Below are positions 8,795-17,943 of a stretch of 64,000 nt of DNA, in pieces; the first letter of the stretch is position 1, and the number at the start of each line of letters is the position of its first letter. The position numbers were made by a program, and so were the translations under genes. The notes beneath the pieces were generated by a model. The model was not told the DNA's origin. It was given only the letters and a program-made list of their open reading frames with translations, and made no database searches. The DNA comes from Paenibacillus selenitireducens (GTDB taxonomy: Bacteria; Bacillota; Bacilli; Paenibacillales; Paenibacillaceae): positions 62,027 through 126,026 of the forward strand of contig NZ_MSZX01000010.1 of assembly GCF_002021565.1 (NCBI RefSeq), written 5' to 3'.

Positions 8795-9013
8795 TTATGG
8801 CATGTTGCCGATGAAAGGATGAAAGAGCTGATCCAGCATTTCAACGATTCCCGGGAATTCCGGATTAATAATTAGAATGCTGGCCATGATCCAACCCGTG
8901 ACGGTTAACGTTAGAAATGTAACTTTCTCTCGCTGCGTTCCAATTCGCTTCCATAATAACTTGCTAACAAAAGCGATACAGGCTGCTAAAATAATACACA
9001 TCGCGATATTCAC
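8795..9013 (-). CDS. Small two-helix membrane protein of the germination operon (D-subunit-like)
   Basis: A 72-residue protein with two predicted transmembrane helices separated by the basic loop LLWKRIGTQREK, ending in FHPFIGNMP. The GTG start overlaps the TGA stop of the GerC-type gene by four bases, so it belongs to the same operon. Small two-helix 'D' proteins, such as GerKD, are known from some Bacillus germinant-receptor operons, where they modulate receptor function. Position, size and topology fit that role, but sequence similarity was not tested. Confidence 0.65.
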   Translation of the reverse strand: MNIAMCIILAACIAFVSKLLWKRIGTQREKVTFLTLTVTGWIMASILIINPEFPGIVEMLDQLFHPFIGNMP

Positions 9014-10230
9014 GGTTTGTTCATTCCTTTCGTCTTGCCACCACGATGTTCCATTCCCGCGTTCACTAAGTCTACTCGCACCTTATAGTCAAAATTCACA
9101 TTCGGATATACGGTCTCCCATTTACCTCTTATCTTCTGTCTCCATAAGTTCGGATAGCTCTTATAGAACATCCCATGAATATCCAGCACATCCACTTTAT
9201 ATTGGTGTTGTAAGACCTCCAACGTCTTCTTGATCTCAGATTGGATATGGTTAGAAGCACGCAACTCAAGCTCTTGTACATAACGAATGGACGTTGCACT
9301 CTCTGAAGTCGTATTCTGATCCACAACGAGTTGTACCCGCGAATCGATGTTCACGGTCCATTTTTCATCCCGGAACGCAGGCTTTAATCGGGTACGACTT
9401 TTCATCATCTGTAATGTAATATACCCTTCCTGGCCTGTAGGTAAAGTAATGTTCATGGTGCGATATTTGTTCCGTATCCATAATAATCCCATCGCTTGTT
9501 GCTCATTAAAATGTGCGATAAAATGATTATCTTTGACGATGGCAAGACCGTCTAAATTAAAGGTTCCGGGCTTATCCTCTTTGACGTTCGCGAATTTGAT
9601 ATATGGTAACGTTGTCGATCCGGAGTCTCCTAATAAATCGTCGGCCAATTCTTTGACTGATTTACTCATTCCAGGATTATTTGCCATCTTCGCTCGAAGG
9701 ACTTGCGCAATGCTCGCTTCCGAATATAACGGCGCTTTTAATACATTTTTTGCGCGTCCTTCACAGATGAATACATCAGCACGTTCTCTAGAAGCCGTCT
9801 CCCGCAACATGTAATCTAGCGGCTCTCGAAGATCTTTACTCGCTAATTTCTCCCCAAGTATATACACTTCATTATGACCTAAAAATATATTTCTCGGCAC
9901 CTTCTTCTGCAAATTATGAATTGCATCGGACACCGTTACCCCGACACCGGATCGATTTATCGTTGTTGAGCTTCCTCCTTGCGATTTCTGCCCCTGGCCT
10001 CCACTCTCACCTCCTCCAGAACCGCTCTTGTTGCCTAATGGAGCAAAGAATTGAAGTGTAACTTCTACCTGATCATTTTCTATCACATCAATACCTATCG
10101 CTAAGACAATCGCCAAATCTGAAATCTCTTTCCGATCCCAACATCCAGTAATTCCCACCGTGGTTGCGCAGATCAATAGTATAACCCCTAACTTACGCAT
10201 TCGACAACTCACGAACCGGATCCTCATCAC
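9010..10230 (-). CDS. Ger(x)C-family spore germination lipoprotein
   Basis: A 406-residue lipoprotein, the C subunit of a germinant receptor in the inner spore membrane. The signal peptide leads to the lipobox ITGC followed by WDRKEI, the hallmark start of mature GerC proteins. NIFLGHNEVYILGE and the C-terminal NFDYKVRVDLVNAG are also family segments. A Gly/Ser/Gln-rich insertion around residues 70-90 (SGSGGGESGGQGQKSQGG) is a disordered linker. The GTG start overlaps the end of the GerB-type gene by three bases; an ATG ten codons in is possible. Expression is expected in the forespore. Confidence 0.9.
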   Translation of the reverse strand: MMRIRFVSCRMRKLGVILLICATTVGITGCWDRKEISDLAIVLAIGIDVIENDQVEVTLQFFAPLGNKSGSGGGESGGQGQKSQGGSSTTINRSGVGVTVSDAIHNLQKKVPRNIFLGHNEVYILGEKLASKDLREPLDYMLRETASRERADVFICEGRAKNVLKAPLYSEASIAQVLRAKMANNPGMSKSVKELADDLLGDSGSTTLPYIKFANVKEDKPGTFNLDGLAIVKDNHFIAHFNEQQAMGLLWIRNKYRTMNITLPTGQEGYITLQMMKSRTRLKPAFRDEKWTVNIDSRVQLVVDQNTTSESATSIRYVQELELRASNHIQSEIKKTLEVLQHQYKVDVLDIHGMFYKSYPNLWRQKIRGKWETVYPNVNFDYKVRVDLVNAGMEHRGGKTKGMNKP

Positions 10231-11327
10231 CGCGCGCCTTCTTTCGGTTTTCGAAATCTCATTTCCGCGATGACAACTAATAACATGGGAAAGAGATAGA
10301 AAATCACCATTGCAATAACGACCAAAGTAGTCGATATACCAATAGAGACATCTAATGCACTATGCCCCGTCCATTTCGCTAGTACGATGATCCATAAGCC
10401 AACAGGAAAAATCAGTGTTCTGTAATTTTTCAACTTGAGAAAATGGGAGATCGAGATCACAGAGACATAATAAAATACCGTAATCTTCAAGAAGGTTCCG
10501 GTCACCCATATGGTCAGCACGACAGATTCGACATGCTCAACGAATTGCCCATAACTGATATAACGAGAAGCTGCCATGACAGGATAGTTTAGCCTTGCCG
10601 CAATACTCCCGAACAATAATAGACCGACTGAATTCACGATAACCATACTAAATATCACAGCACCTAACGAAATCATCCCCCATTTCAATGCCTTTTCCTT
10701 CTTCCCAAGAAAAGGAAACAAGAAGGATATGAGAACAAACTCACTAATCCATTCATGTATGACAAAGGAACCTTTCATGGAAGGGAGGATTCCGTTCCCA
10801 AGAACGGGCATAAAATTCGTCACATCAAACTCTGGAATTAATAACACACTTACGATGAAAATCAAAAAAATAAAGATTGGGACGAAAAATATGGCACACC
10901 GCCCCATCACCTCAATGCCTTGATATACGCAATACGCGCAGACAGCGATCATGACGAACATGATCATGATATCTGGCGTCTTGTTCAGATAAGCTCCAAT
11001 GACAAAATCAGAATACTCTCTAACGATAACTCCAGTGAATAAGACTTGTACGAGAATCAATCCCATGGTCATCACAACCCCAGGTACACGACCTACAATC
11101 CGAGGTATGTATTGAATCAAGTTCTCCCCTGGGAACTTGAGGTGAAGCCGATACATCCCAAACACTAAAGTAGCGCCCACAAACACGGTCCATAAGGGCG
11201 ATATCCACATATCTTGCATCGCAAAGCTTGCAGATATCGATGGAATAAGTAATACGGCCGTTGCCAATATCGCCGTATACATCAATAGCGCCATTTGCAA
11301 TCCTGAAATCTGTTCTTTCTGTCCCAA
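10227..11327 (-). CDS. GerB-type (GerAB/YndE) spore germination permease-like protein
   Basis: A 366-residue integral membrane protein with about ten predicted helices, from the amino acid-polyamine-cation superfamily. It forms the B subunit that binds the germinant in Ger receptors. The start of helix 1, ISGLQMALLMYTAILATA, and the later FVPIFIFLIFIVSVLLIPEF are typical. I place the start at TTG 11327 because AAAGGAGGGG precedes it at the correct distance. An ATG at 11351, overlapping the gerA stop as TAATG, would add eight residues that contain the ribosome binding site and is less likely. It is the second gene of the operon. Confidence 0.88.
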   Translation of the reverse strand: MGQKEQISGLQMALLMYTAILATAVLLIPSISASFAMQDMWISPLWTVFVGATLVFGMYRLHLKFPGENLIQYIPRIVGRVPGVVMTMGLILVQVLFTGVIVREYSDFVIGAYLNKTPDIMIMFVMIAVCAYCVYQGIEVMGRCAIFFVPIFIFLIFIVSVLLIPEFDVTNFMPVLGNGILPSMKGSFVIHEWISEFVLISFLFPFLGKKEKALKWGMISLGAVIFSMVIVNSVGLLLFGSIAARLNYPVMAASRYISYGQFVEHVESVVLTIWVTGTFLKITVFYYVSVISISHFLKLKNYRTLIFPVGLWIIVLAKWTGHSALDVSIGISTTLVVIAMVIFYLFPMLLVVIAEMRFRKPKEGAR

Positions 11328-11350
11328 TGAAACCCCTCCTTTCCTTCCCA

Positions 11351-12820
11351 TTATTCTGGTTTTTGATGTGGAGCTTGTCTGGTTATCTCTTCGGGTACTG
11401 CCGTACTTGGCCGCTCATCTAGACTCCATATCGGCAGACGAATGACTGTATCTTTTAAATCCTTCGCTCGGACGGGCACGAGATACGGTACCCCGAAAGA
11501 CCGCAATGAACATAGATGAATAACGACGGCAATCGTCCCGAGCATTAGTCCGAGCAAACCCATGGTACCCGCCATGATCATCAAGGGAAATCGAAGCAGC
11601 CGGGGGGCAATGCCTTCCGCATAATGAGGCACCATGAACGAAGCGATGCCTGTAATTGCCACAATAACCACCATCGGTGCGGTGACGAGCCCCGCTGAGA
11701 TCGAGGCTTGCCCGATGACCAAAGCTCCAACGATACTGATTGCAGCCCCGATCTGTTTCGGCAGCCGGACCCCAGCCTCGCGAAGACCTTCGAACATAAT
11801 TTCCATGAGCAGGGCTTCGACAACAGCGGGTAGAGGAACGGATTCCCGACTGCTAGCAATATTCAGTAATAATAAAGTCGGAATCATTTCTTGATGGAAG
11901 GATAAAAGCGCCACGTAAGTAGCCGGTGCCAATAAGGATATAAAGTAAAACGCGTATCGCAAGAAACGGATAAAGGATCCAATAAGAAGTCGCTGATTAA
12001 AGTCCTCCGGCGACTGAAAGAATGAATTCATGGTACTAGGTACAACTAACACAAATGGTGTACCATCTGTAAATATGGCGATTCGCCCTTCCGTGATGGC
12101 TGCTGTAATCACATCCGGACGTTCGGATGCAATAATCGTTGGGAATGGAGAATAAGGCTGATCCTCAATTAACTCTTCCAATTCACCACTTTCGATCAAT
12201 TTATCGATTTTGATCTTTTGCAATCGTTTTTTGAGTTCCTCACGAATGGTCGGATGCGATAAACTGTCAGAGTAAGCCACCACGACTTTCGTGTTCGTCA
12301 TCGTACCGATGGTACATTCCTCTGTTTTGAAATCGGACGTTTTCAACCGCCTTCTAACCATAGAAATATTAACGCCCACCGATTCGGTAAACCCTTCCCT
12401 CGGACCACGAATGACGTTCTCTGCCATCGGATCTTCAATCCCGCGCTGCTCCCACTGCGCAAGGCTAAACACAAGCCCTCCTTGCACTTGATCGGTAAGG
12501 AGAACCGGATTCCCGCTCAATATATTTTGAACCGCTTCATCAAGGTTCTGAATCGTCTTCATATGGGACAGGTCAATGACATTCCGTAAATCATCCATGT
12601 TGACCTGGCGAATTTGCTGCATCCGGTGCAGAGGTGTGATCACAGATCGATTCAATTCCTTCGTGTCACAGGTGTTATCAAAATAAGTAATCATCGCTGG
12701 GAAGCGTCCAGCAATCATGATCGACTGAAAGATGCAATCACTATTACGTTCAAATACTTGCTTCAACTGTTCAACATTGTCTTGCAGGACCTCAGAAAGT
12801 ACCGTCTGTTCCACATTCAT
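11351..12820 (-). CDS. GerA-family spore germination protein
   Basis: A 489-residue A subunit of a germinant receptor. It has a large cytoplasmic N-terminal domain (about residues 1-270, with NTKVVVAYSDSL and GRIAIFTDGTPFVLVVP) and about five C-terminal transmembrane helices that include SRESVPLPAVVEALLMEI and APMVVIVAITGIASFMVP. Both stretches are highly conserved in GerAA-type proteins, which form the ligand-gated channel. The start at ATG 12820 follows GGAGGTGG, although the spacing is short; an ATG ten codons upstream is the alternative. It leads the order A-B-C-small protein. The germinant cannot be predicted. Confidence 0.9.
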   Translation of the reverse strand: MNVEQTVLSEVLQDNVEQLKQVFERNSDCIFQSIMIAGRFPAMITYFDNTCDTKELNRSVITPLHRMQQIRQVNMDDLRNVIDLSHMKTIQNLDEAVQNILSGNPVLLTDQVQGGLVFSLAQWEQRGIEDPMAENVIRGPREGFTESVGVNISMVRRRLKTSDFKTEECTIGTMTNTKVVVAYSDSLSHPTIREELKKRLQKIKIDKLIESGELEELIEDQPYSPFPTIIASERPDVITAAITEGRIAIFTDGTPFVLVVPSTMNSFFQSPEDFNQRLLIGSFIRFLRYAFYFISLLAPATYVALLSFHQEMIPTLLLLNIASSRESVPLPAVVEALLMEIMFEGLREAGVRLPKQIGAAISIVGALVIGQASISAGLVTAPMVVIVAITGIASFMVPHYAEGIAPRLLRFPLMIMAGTMGLLGLMLGTIAVVIHLCSLRSFGVPYLVPVRAKDLKDTVIRLPIWSLDERPSTAVPEEITRQAPHQKPE

Positions 12821-12879
12821 CCACCTCCATGGTTCCCTAAGTATGTCCATTCGCTCGATTCCTTATGAACGAACAAATA

Positions 12880-12914
12880 GCCGCAACCTCCAACGGGAGA
12901 CTCCGGCTACTTTA
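12880..12914 (-). repeat. Inverted repeat in the leader of the germination operon
   Basis: TAGCCG and CGGCTA pair around an inner CTCCCGTTGGAG arm, 60-95 bases before the gerA-type start. No T tract follows, so it is not a standard terminator; it may structure the mRNA leader. A CATTTTA sequence at 12918-12924 (minus strand) resembles a sigma-G -10 element, but the matching -35 is weak. Confidence 0.35.
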
Positions 12915-13013
12915 GGGTAAAATGACTTCAGTCACTTCACTCGTTCTACATTGAAACTTTGTGGTTTACCTAACGTATTAGAACACAAACATTATGGAAA
13001 GAAGGAAAAGTCC

Positions 13014-13262
13014 ATGGATGATTTCCCAGCCTTCGTCATGTTATCGCTCATCGTACCCATTCTTGTCTTGCTTGGGATCATTACGGTCAAAATGATTCGT
13101 CGCAAAGAAATTCCGAACAGCCACTATACCCCATTCGATTACATCATGGGCCAATCCGCTACGGAATTTCACGAAGAAAAGGAAGATAAACAGGAAGAAG
13201 ACGATCAAGGTGATGATAAGAACAAAAACCTGCGTCAATCGATCCGAAAACAACTTCCCTAA
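13014..13262 (+). CDS. DUF3951 small membrane protein
   Basis: An 82-residue protein with one N-terminal transmembrane helix (residues about 5-27) and a cytoplasmic tail. The tail begins RRKEIPNSHYTPFDYIMGQS and continues ATEFHEEKED; the YTPFDYI and EFHEEK motifs match my recollection of the DUF3951 family of Bacillales. The end is a run of Asp, Glu, Lys and Gln and is probably disordered. ATG 13014 has GAAGGAAAAG upstream and was preferred to a TTG 21 codons earlier with no ribosome binding site. The gene converges on the MOSC gene. Function is unknown. Confidence 0.75.
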   Translation: MDDFPAFVMLSLIVPILVLLGIITVKMIRRKEIPNSHYTPFDYIMGQSATEFHEEKEDKQEEDDQGDDKNKNLRQSIRKQLP

Positions 13263-13274
13263 GGAAAGATCCTC

Positions 13275-13919
13275 CTACTCCTTAGACTTTCTCTTCTCTA
13301 AGGTCAATCGCCAGCTTTCGGATAGAGCGGGCACAGCTAAGATCCGTTCAATGCCCTCGAGATTTCGTTTGTCGTGATGCATGATTTGATTCGCATATTC
13401 GAGGGTCACGAAAGCGGTGTCCCTCTCCAAAGGAAGGATCGTACATTGGGGAGATACCCACCCTTCTTGCAGAACACGGAAATAAAAACCTGTGAATCCC
13501 GTATCTTGTACGCGAACTGCTAAATCCGGGATTCGATACTTCGCAGCCAGTTTGTAACAAGGCTGACGAGGTTGACTGACTTGTACCACAGCCTCGTCTA
13601 ATTGAAAAACATCTCCTATATGTATATCTGTCTCACGCATGCCTTGAACGGTTAAATTCTCACCGAATGCACCACGAGGAAGATTCAACCCCAGTTCATT
13701 CTCCCAGTAAGGATAATGATCCAAGCTGTATACACATACCGCTTTATCCTCGCCGCCATGATGCACCTTGTCCGCTTGTTCATCCCCAGTGAAATTCACT
13801 TTGGACAAATATAGACGTTCATGGGCAGGCTCTTTATGAATAGCACTCAAAACTTCACGCTTTTGATCCTGTAAAGGTGCAGGTTTCCCCACATTCAAGG
13901 AAATCACTTGATACGCCAT
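13275..13919 (-). CDS. MOSC domain protein (YiiM-like)
   Basis: A 214-residue cytoplasmic protein. VHHGGEDKAVCVYSLDHY and PRGAFGENLTVQGM, followed by QPRQPCYKLAAKY with the conserved Cys at about residue 121, are diagnostic of MOSC domains. These bind molybdenum cofactor and act in sulfur transfer or in reductive detoxification of N-hydroxylated compounds, as with YiiM and YuaD. The C-terminal region NLEGIERILAVPALSESWR matches the C-terminal extension seen in YiiM proteins. No molybdopterin biosynthesis gene is nearby. It is 18 bases from the end of the oxidoreductase gene on the same strand, so the two may be co-transcribed. Confidence 0.85.
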   Translation of the reverse strand: MAYQVISLNVGKPAPLQDQKREVLSAIHKEPAHERLYLSKVNFTGDEQADKVHHGGEDKAVCVYSLDHYPYWENELGLNLPRGAFGENLTVQGMRETDIHIGDVFQLDEAVVQVSQPRQPCYKLAAKYRIPDLAVRVQDTGFTGFYFRVLQEGWVSPQCTILPLERDTAFVTLEYANQIMHHDKRNLEGIERILAVPALSESWRLTLEKRKSKE

Positions 13920-13937
13920 GATTCATGACGACTCCTT

Positions 13938-14861
13938 TCATAATGAACTAATTCGTTCAGCAAGCACGTGGCTCTCCATCACGAGATCCGCTCGAATGGA
14001 ACATTGTTCCGGTGTATTCAAATTCGATAAGAAATGATTCACTGCCCCTTCGAACCCACGCCGATGAAGTACGGTATCCCAACTGCCAAAATAGAGCTGT
14101 TCAGGACGCGTACCCGCTTCATAGAATACTGCATTCTCCATGTTCACGACTTCAGCCGAACGGCCATGCCCGTAAACCTCCAGCTTTTCTAAGTCAAATC
14201 CTGTTTTCCGAACCATGCTATAGGATCCTTCTGCTTCACCGAAATTCACAAAACCCGAGGCACTGCGCATTTTGCCGTCGTTGTCGATCCGAAGTGAATG
14301 GGTTCCAAGCTCATACCTTGTACCGCCTAACCATAACATCATATCCAGGATATGTATCAAATCATCGTACACACTTTGCTTCGCGTGATGATTCTGCTGA
14401 CGTGTCCGATGCTTTTGAATGGCACACCATTCAAAGCCCCCGTTCTGTTCAATCCACTGCTTGGCATCGATATACCGCGGAGCGAATCTTCGATTAAAGC
14501 CCACGCCGAGTAATACCCCTTTCTCCTCTGCCATCGCTGCCATTGCTTGCGATTCATGTAGATCATACGAAAGCGGTTTATCCACGTACACTGGAATTTG
14601 CTTGGCCAAGCAAGCCATCACAAGCTCGTAATGCGATGGTGTTGGACTATGAATAAACATAGCATCTAAGTTACGCTCGAACAGTTGCGATATATTCGTC
14701 GTGCCGAAAGGAAGCCGGTATTGCTGCATCATATGGTCCACCGTACGCTGCGTCGTACTCATGACACCCGCGATTTCAATGTTGCTGTTCGTGGACAATA
14801 GTGGTAAATAAACTTTCTGTGCGATATCTCCTAATCCGATCATGCCAATCCGTAAGGTCAT
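13938..14861 (-). CDS. Gfo/Idh/MocA-family oxidoreductase
   Basis: A 307-residue NAD(P)-dependent dehydrogenase. The Rossmann motif GLGDIA is at residues 9-14, IHSPTPSHYELVMACL follows, and VDKPLS carries the conserved Lys of the family's E/D-K-P motif. HRTRQQNHHAKQSVYDDLIH spans the region where the catalytic Asp and His of the substrate domain are found (DLIH). It resembles the MviM/YceM group. Substrates in this superfamily range from sugars and inositols to biliverdin and cannot be inferred here. It starts with ATG 14861 and is followed by the MOSC gene. Confidence 0.87.
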   Translation of the reverse strand: MTLRIGMIGLGDIAQKVYLPLLSTNSNIEIAGVMSTTQRTVDHMMQQYRLPFGTTNISQLFERNLDAMFIHSPTPSHYELVMACLAKQIPVYVDKPLSYDLHESQAMAAMAEEKGVLLGVGFNRRFAPRYIDAKQWIEQNGGFEWCAIQKHRTRQQNHHAKQSVYDDLIHILDMMLWLGGTRYELGTHSLRIDNDGKMRSASGFVNFGEAEGSYSMVRKTGFDLEKLEVYGHGRSAEVVNMENAVFYEAGTRPEQLYFGSWDTVLHRRGFEGAVNHFLSNLNTPEQCSIRADLVMESHVLAERISSL

Positions 14862-15008
14862 CTTCGAACCCGTCCCTTCTCATGCCTCTGCCTCATCATT
14901 GTACACGATACCTTACATGACGAACAAGCACACCAACCTAGGATTCAACCGCGAAATCTCTTATAATATAGATCATAGTACTTCATAACGATTTGGGGAG
15001 TGAGACTT

Positions 15009-16094
15009 TTGAATATCCAGAAGATCAAAGACCGCCAAGAGCTGGACCAGAAGGTTCCACTGTTCCCTTGGTATGTACAACAATTTATTGATTACAAATT
15101 ACCGGACCTATCCCCTTCCACTTTACTGGAATATACAAGAGACTATGAAATCTTCTTTTGCTGGCTCATGGCTGAAGGGCTGACCTCGGCCAAGGAGATG
15201 AAAGAGATTACACTGCAAGAGCTTGAGGTGCTCCATATGGAGAGTATTGTAAACTATCGGATCTACCTCTCGACCTTCAAGAAACAAGCAAATGCGAAAA
15301 TTACGATTTCTCGGAAATTGTCCTCACTTCGTTCACTTTTCCATTACTTAAGTCAAATTGCAGAAGATGAGAACTTCTATCCGTTGCTGAAACGTAATAT
15401 TATGGCCAAAGTTGAAATCAAACGCATACATAAACCCAAAGATACAGCAGCCAAGCTCAAAGGGAAATTGCTTGAAGAACATGAGTTAAACGAATTCATC
15501 CATTATATTCAAGAAGGGTACGGCGTCGATATTGCGAAGAACAAACAGGCTATCTATGCTTATGAAATCAATAAACAACGTGATGCATGTATTACGAGTC
15601 TTATCTTGAATTCCGGGCTTCGGGTCTCGGAGGTCGTGAATTTGAACATCGAAGATGTCGACCTGAACAATAAACTTGTCTATGTATATCGTAAAGGGAA
15701 TCACGATGAGACCTTTAAAGCCCCTGTCTACTTTCGGGAAGATGCTCGGCCTGATCTAGTGGATTATATGGAAATGCGCTCTGTTCGATATATAGCACCC
15801 AAAAGAGAAAAAGCCCTATTCCTCGCGGTACCTAACGGACAAAAGGAAGGCAAACGAATGACAAAACGCGCTATGCAAGCGATGATTATCAAATATGCGA
15901 AAGCGTTTGGCAAACCGTATCTAACCATTCATAAACTTCGTCATTCTTTTGCTACCGATTATTATCTGCAGAACGATATCTACAAGACCAAAGAACAGCT
16001 AGGTCATGCATCCACCGAGACCACAGAAGTCTATGCACATTTGACGGATAAGACAATGTCCGATGCTATCGAGCGTCGCGTCAATGGATCATGA
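15009..16094 (+). CDS. Tyrosine recombinase, XerS-like
   Basis: A 361-residue site-specific recombinase. The N-terminal SAM-like core-binding domain (about residues 20-150, with FPWYVQQFIDYKL and SPSTLLEYTRDYEIFF) resembles streptococcal XerS in layout. The catalytic domain has Arg in SGLRVSE, Lys in VYRKGN, His-x-x-Arg in HKLRHS, His in QLGHAS and the nucleophile Tyr in TTEVYAHL. All six catalytic residues are present, so it should be active. TTG 15009 was chosen because GGGGAG lies eight bases ahead; a TATAAT at 14962-14967 may be its -10 element. No attachment sites, excisionase or phage genes are around it. A housekeeping chromosome-resolution role is therefore more likely than a mobile-element one. 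Confidence 0.85.
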   Translation: MNIQKIKDRQELDQKVPLFPWYVQQFIDYKLPDLSPSTLLEYTRDYEIFFCWLMAEGLTSAKEMKEITLQELEVLHMESIVNYRIYLSTFKKQANAKITISRKLSSLRSLFHYLSQIAEDENFYPLLKRNIMAKVEIKRIHKPKDTAAKLKGKLLEEHELNEFIHYIQEGYGVDIAKNKQAIYAYEINKQRDACITSLILNSGLRVSEVVNLNIEDVDLNNKLVYVYRKGNHDETFKAPVYFREDARPDLVDYMEMRSVRYIAPKREKALFLAVPNGQKEGKRMTKRAMQAMIIKYAKAFGKPYLTIHKLRHSFATDYYLQNDIYKTKEQLGHASTETTEVYAHLTDKTMSDAIERRVNGS

Positions 16095-16120
16095 AATAAC
16101 ATTTCTTCGTGAGAGACAAC

Positions 16121-16176
16121 AAAAAAACCTTCTGAGCGAACATGTGATATCCATGTTCTTGCGCTGAAGGTTTTTT
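16121..16176. terminator. Bidirectional intrinsic terminator
   Basis: AAAAAACCTTC and GAAGGTTTTTT enclose inner paired arms GCGAACATG/CATGTTCTTGC. It separates the convergent recombinase and DUF4247 genes and can work in both directions. Confidence 0.85.
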
Positions 16177-16194
16177 GGGATAAATAAAACCGAA

Positions 16195-16929
16195 TCATCT
16201 TCGACTCCGCTTAAATATTTTCCCTGTACCTGACTTGGTTCGAGGAACTTTGGACTTGGACGGGGAGAAGAAGGAACCGGATGTAGAACCTTTATTCTTC
16301 GTTATCGAACCTGATGACTTCTTCTTCGAGAACAATCCGCCATCATCCGATTTGGATGTGCCGCTCGTGGATCCCCGCTTGAAGATGGAACCTGTACGGT
16401 CTACGGTCATTGGAGGAATAGCCTTTTTCTCGCTTGCAGTTGGCGCATGATATTTCTTACTAGGTTTATACGTATCAGAACTCGAATATCCCCGATAATC
16501 GCCATACCGTTTCCCGCCGAATGAATCGAATAAGTTCCCGACAATACTGCCGATTACATAAGCTTCTAGAAAACTCGGATTATAATTTCGTTGAACATAG
16601 GCTTTGGAATCCACTTCAATGAGTGAATCCTCCGGCTTCTTCTCGTCTTTCATCACATGAATCCATTCGTCGGAATAGACGAGGAACATGTGGTCTGGAT
16701 CTTCCTTCGATATTTCCTTTGGCTTGCGCTGATCCTTCAGCTCCGTCGCAACGACGGGCACGGTCTTGCCTTCGGCCCGATACACGTACGAGGTTTCAGC
16801 GCCGTCTTTATTGACCGATTCGAGCGGGTACGTATCGCTGACTTTTGGTGAGCCGCAACCACTAAGAACCGAGGCCATAAGGGCAACAATAAGAATACTT
16901 TTGATGGCATACAGCAGCCGCTTCGACAT
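16195..16929 (-). CDS. DUF4247 lipoprotein of the PspA cluster
   Basis: A 244-residue exported protein. The signal peptide ends at the lipobox LSGC at about residues 23-26. A globular region of about 110 residues follows, with DPDHMFLVYSDEWIHVMKD, YVQRNYNPSFLEAYVIG and an SFGGKRYGDYRGY motif. The last 80 residues are Ser-, Lys- and Gly-rich and low complexity (SGSITKNKGSTSGSFFSP). The domain matches my recollection of DUF4247, typically encoded beside DUF4178, DUF350 and PspA genes, as here. Its function is unknown; an extracytoplasmic part of a membrane-stress system is a reasonable inference. It is the last gene of the cluster. Confidence 0.75.
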   Translation of the reverse strand: MSKRLLYAIKSILIVALMASVLSGCGSPKVSDTYPLESVNKDGAETSYVYRAEGKTVPVVATELKDQRKPKEISKEDPDHMFLVYSDEWIHVMKDEKKPEDSLIEVDSKAYVQRNYNPSFLEAYVIGSIVGNLFDSFGGKRYGDYRGYSSSDTYKPSKKYHAPTASEKKAIPPMTVDRTGSIFKRGSTSGTSKSDDGGLFSKKKSSGSITKNKGSTSGSFFSPSKSKVPRTKSGTGKIFKRSRR

Positions 16930-16957
16930 CGTCTCACGCTCCTTGCTTTTTATGCGA

Positions 16958-17464
16958 TTACGTCCCTCTCATAACTTGTACGTCGGCATTTAATAACTTC
17001 TCACCTTCATATAACATGAACCTGCCGTTCTGCCATTCAATGCGCAGCAGCTTGTAATCATCGGATTGATATTGCCATACATACTGCTCACCTGCTTGCA
17101 TGAATGGAGTTTTCCCAGTTACGAGGACGTTCCCAGAGTATTGTTCTTCTAAATAATAAGTCCGATCTTCCATCTCAATGGTTGTCGGTACTTCATCTGG
17201 CGAATCCAGCCGACCATCAATCGGTTCGTACAAAGCATACACGACTTGTTCGCGATCTTCTACATGCAAATAACGGATGGTATTCCCGTCTTGCAACGTT
17301 AGGACAACGGCATTCCGCTGCCGATTGTTCGTGCGCCCCGTAATCTGATACGTCACGAGGGATACCTCCACGACGTCACCGGGATTCAGTTGCAAAACGC
17401 TTTTTTCGGCCTTAGGCGGTTCAGGCTTGGCAATAATATTCTTAATTCGTTTGAAAATACTCAT
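16958..17464 (-). CDS. DUF4178 protein of the PspA cluster
   Basis: A 168-residue soluble protein with no signal peptide. It starts MSIFKRIKNI, strikingly like the first residues of the PspA encoded upstream (MSIFKRLRDL), which in PspA form a membrane-binding amphipathic helix. The rest is beta-rich: LQLNPGDVVEVSLVTYQITG, EDRTYYLEEQ and YKLLRIEWQNG match the DUF4178 pattern. ATG 17464 with GAAGGAGCG upstream was chosen; a start 16 codons earlier would overlap the DUF350 gene. It probably acts at the inner membrane face with PspA; this is inference from the shared N-terminus and the operon. Confidence 0.72.
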   Translation of the reverse strand: MSIFKRIKNIIAKPEPPKAEKSVLQLNPGDVVEVSLVTYQITGRTNNRQRNAVVLTLQDGNTIRYLHVEDREQVVYALYEPIDGRLDSPDEVPTTIEMEDRTYYLEEQYSGNVLVTGKTPFMQAGEQYVWQYQSDDYKLLRIEWQNGRFMLYEGEKLLNADVQVMRGT

Positions 17465-17502
17465 GTCGAACGCTCCTTCATGGTCGAAATACAGCTCGTT
17501 CC

Positions 17503-17913
17503 TTACAGACAAGCTGCAATAATTAATGCACCTACGATATGTAGTGAACCTCCAAATAGCGCATGTGGGATTAGACCTTCCTTCGTACCTTCATCCAGCT
17601 TCAATCCGAAAGCACTGCGCAATACCATGCGTACAAGCCATTCCAATACCAATAGAATAATGAAGGACACGACTGAGATGACAAGGCCATCCCAAAGACT
17701 ATCCGATTTAGCAATGGAGGATGACAGGATATAGCCTTGCGCGACCAACTTCATTACGAATCGGAGCGTCACGGCGGTGTTGCCTTTCTTCATTTCTTCC
17801 ATATCTTTATATGGCGTAAAAAGTGAATCTACGAACATAATCATGCAGAGCAAAACGGCCCCAGCACCTGTCCAAACCAGGATTCGCATTAAATCCGCCC
17901 ATACAATTGTCAT
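17503..17913 (-). CDS. DUF350 membrane protein of the PspA cluster
   Basis: A 136-residue integral membrane protein with four predicted transmembrane helices. VISVVSFIILLVLEWLV and IPHALFGGSLHIVGALIIAA resemble the duplicated two-helix unit of DUF350 (YjfL-type) proteins. The ATG follows GGGAGG. It is between pspA and the DUF4178 gene. DUF350 proteins recur beside PspA/IM30 genes in many bacteria and are thought to be membrane partners in envelope-stress responses. Confidence 0.75.
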   Translation of the reverse strand: MTIVWADLMRILVWTGAGAVLLCMIMFVDSLFTPYKDMEEMKKGNTAVTLRFVMKLVAQGYILSSSIAKSDSLWDGLVISVVSFIILLVLEWLVRMVLRSAFGLKLDEGTKEGLIPHALFGGSLHIVGALIIAACL

Positions 17914-17943
17914 TGTAATCCTCCCATTTACGATTTCATTGGA

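Noticed and set aside
12918-12924. Sigma-G promoter for the germination operon
   Set aside because: CATTTTA fits the -10, but no GMATR-type -35 was found at the correct spacing, so it is noted only within the inverted-repeat entry.
15009-16094. Integrase of a mobile element
   Set aside because: The protein is XerS-like, and no attachment repeats, excisionase, phage genes or compositional change surround it.
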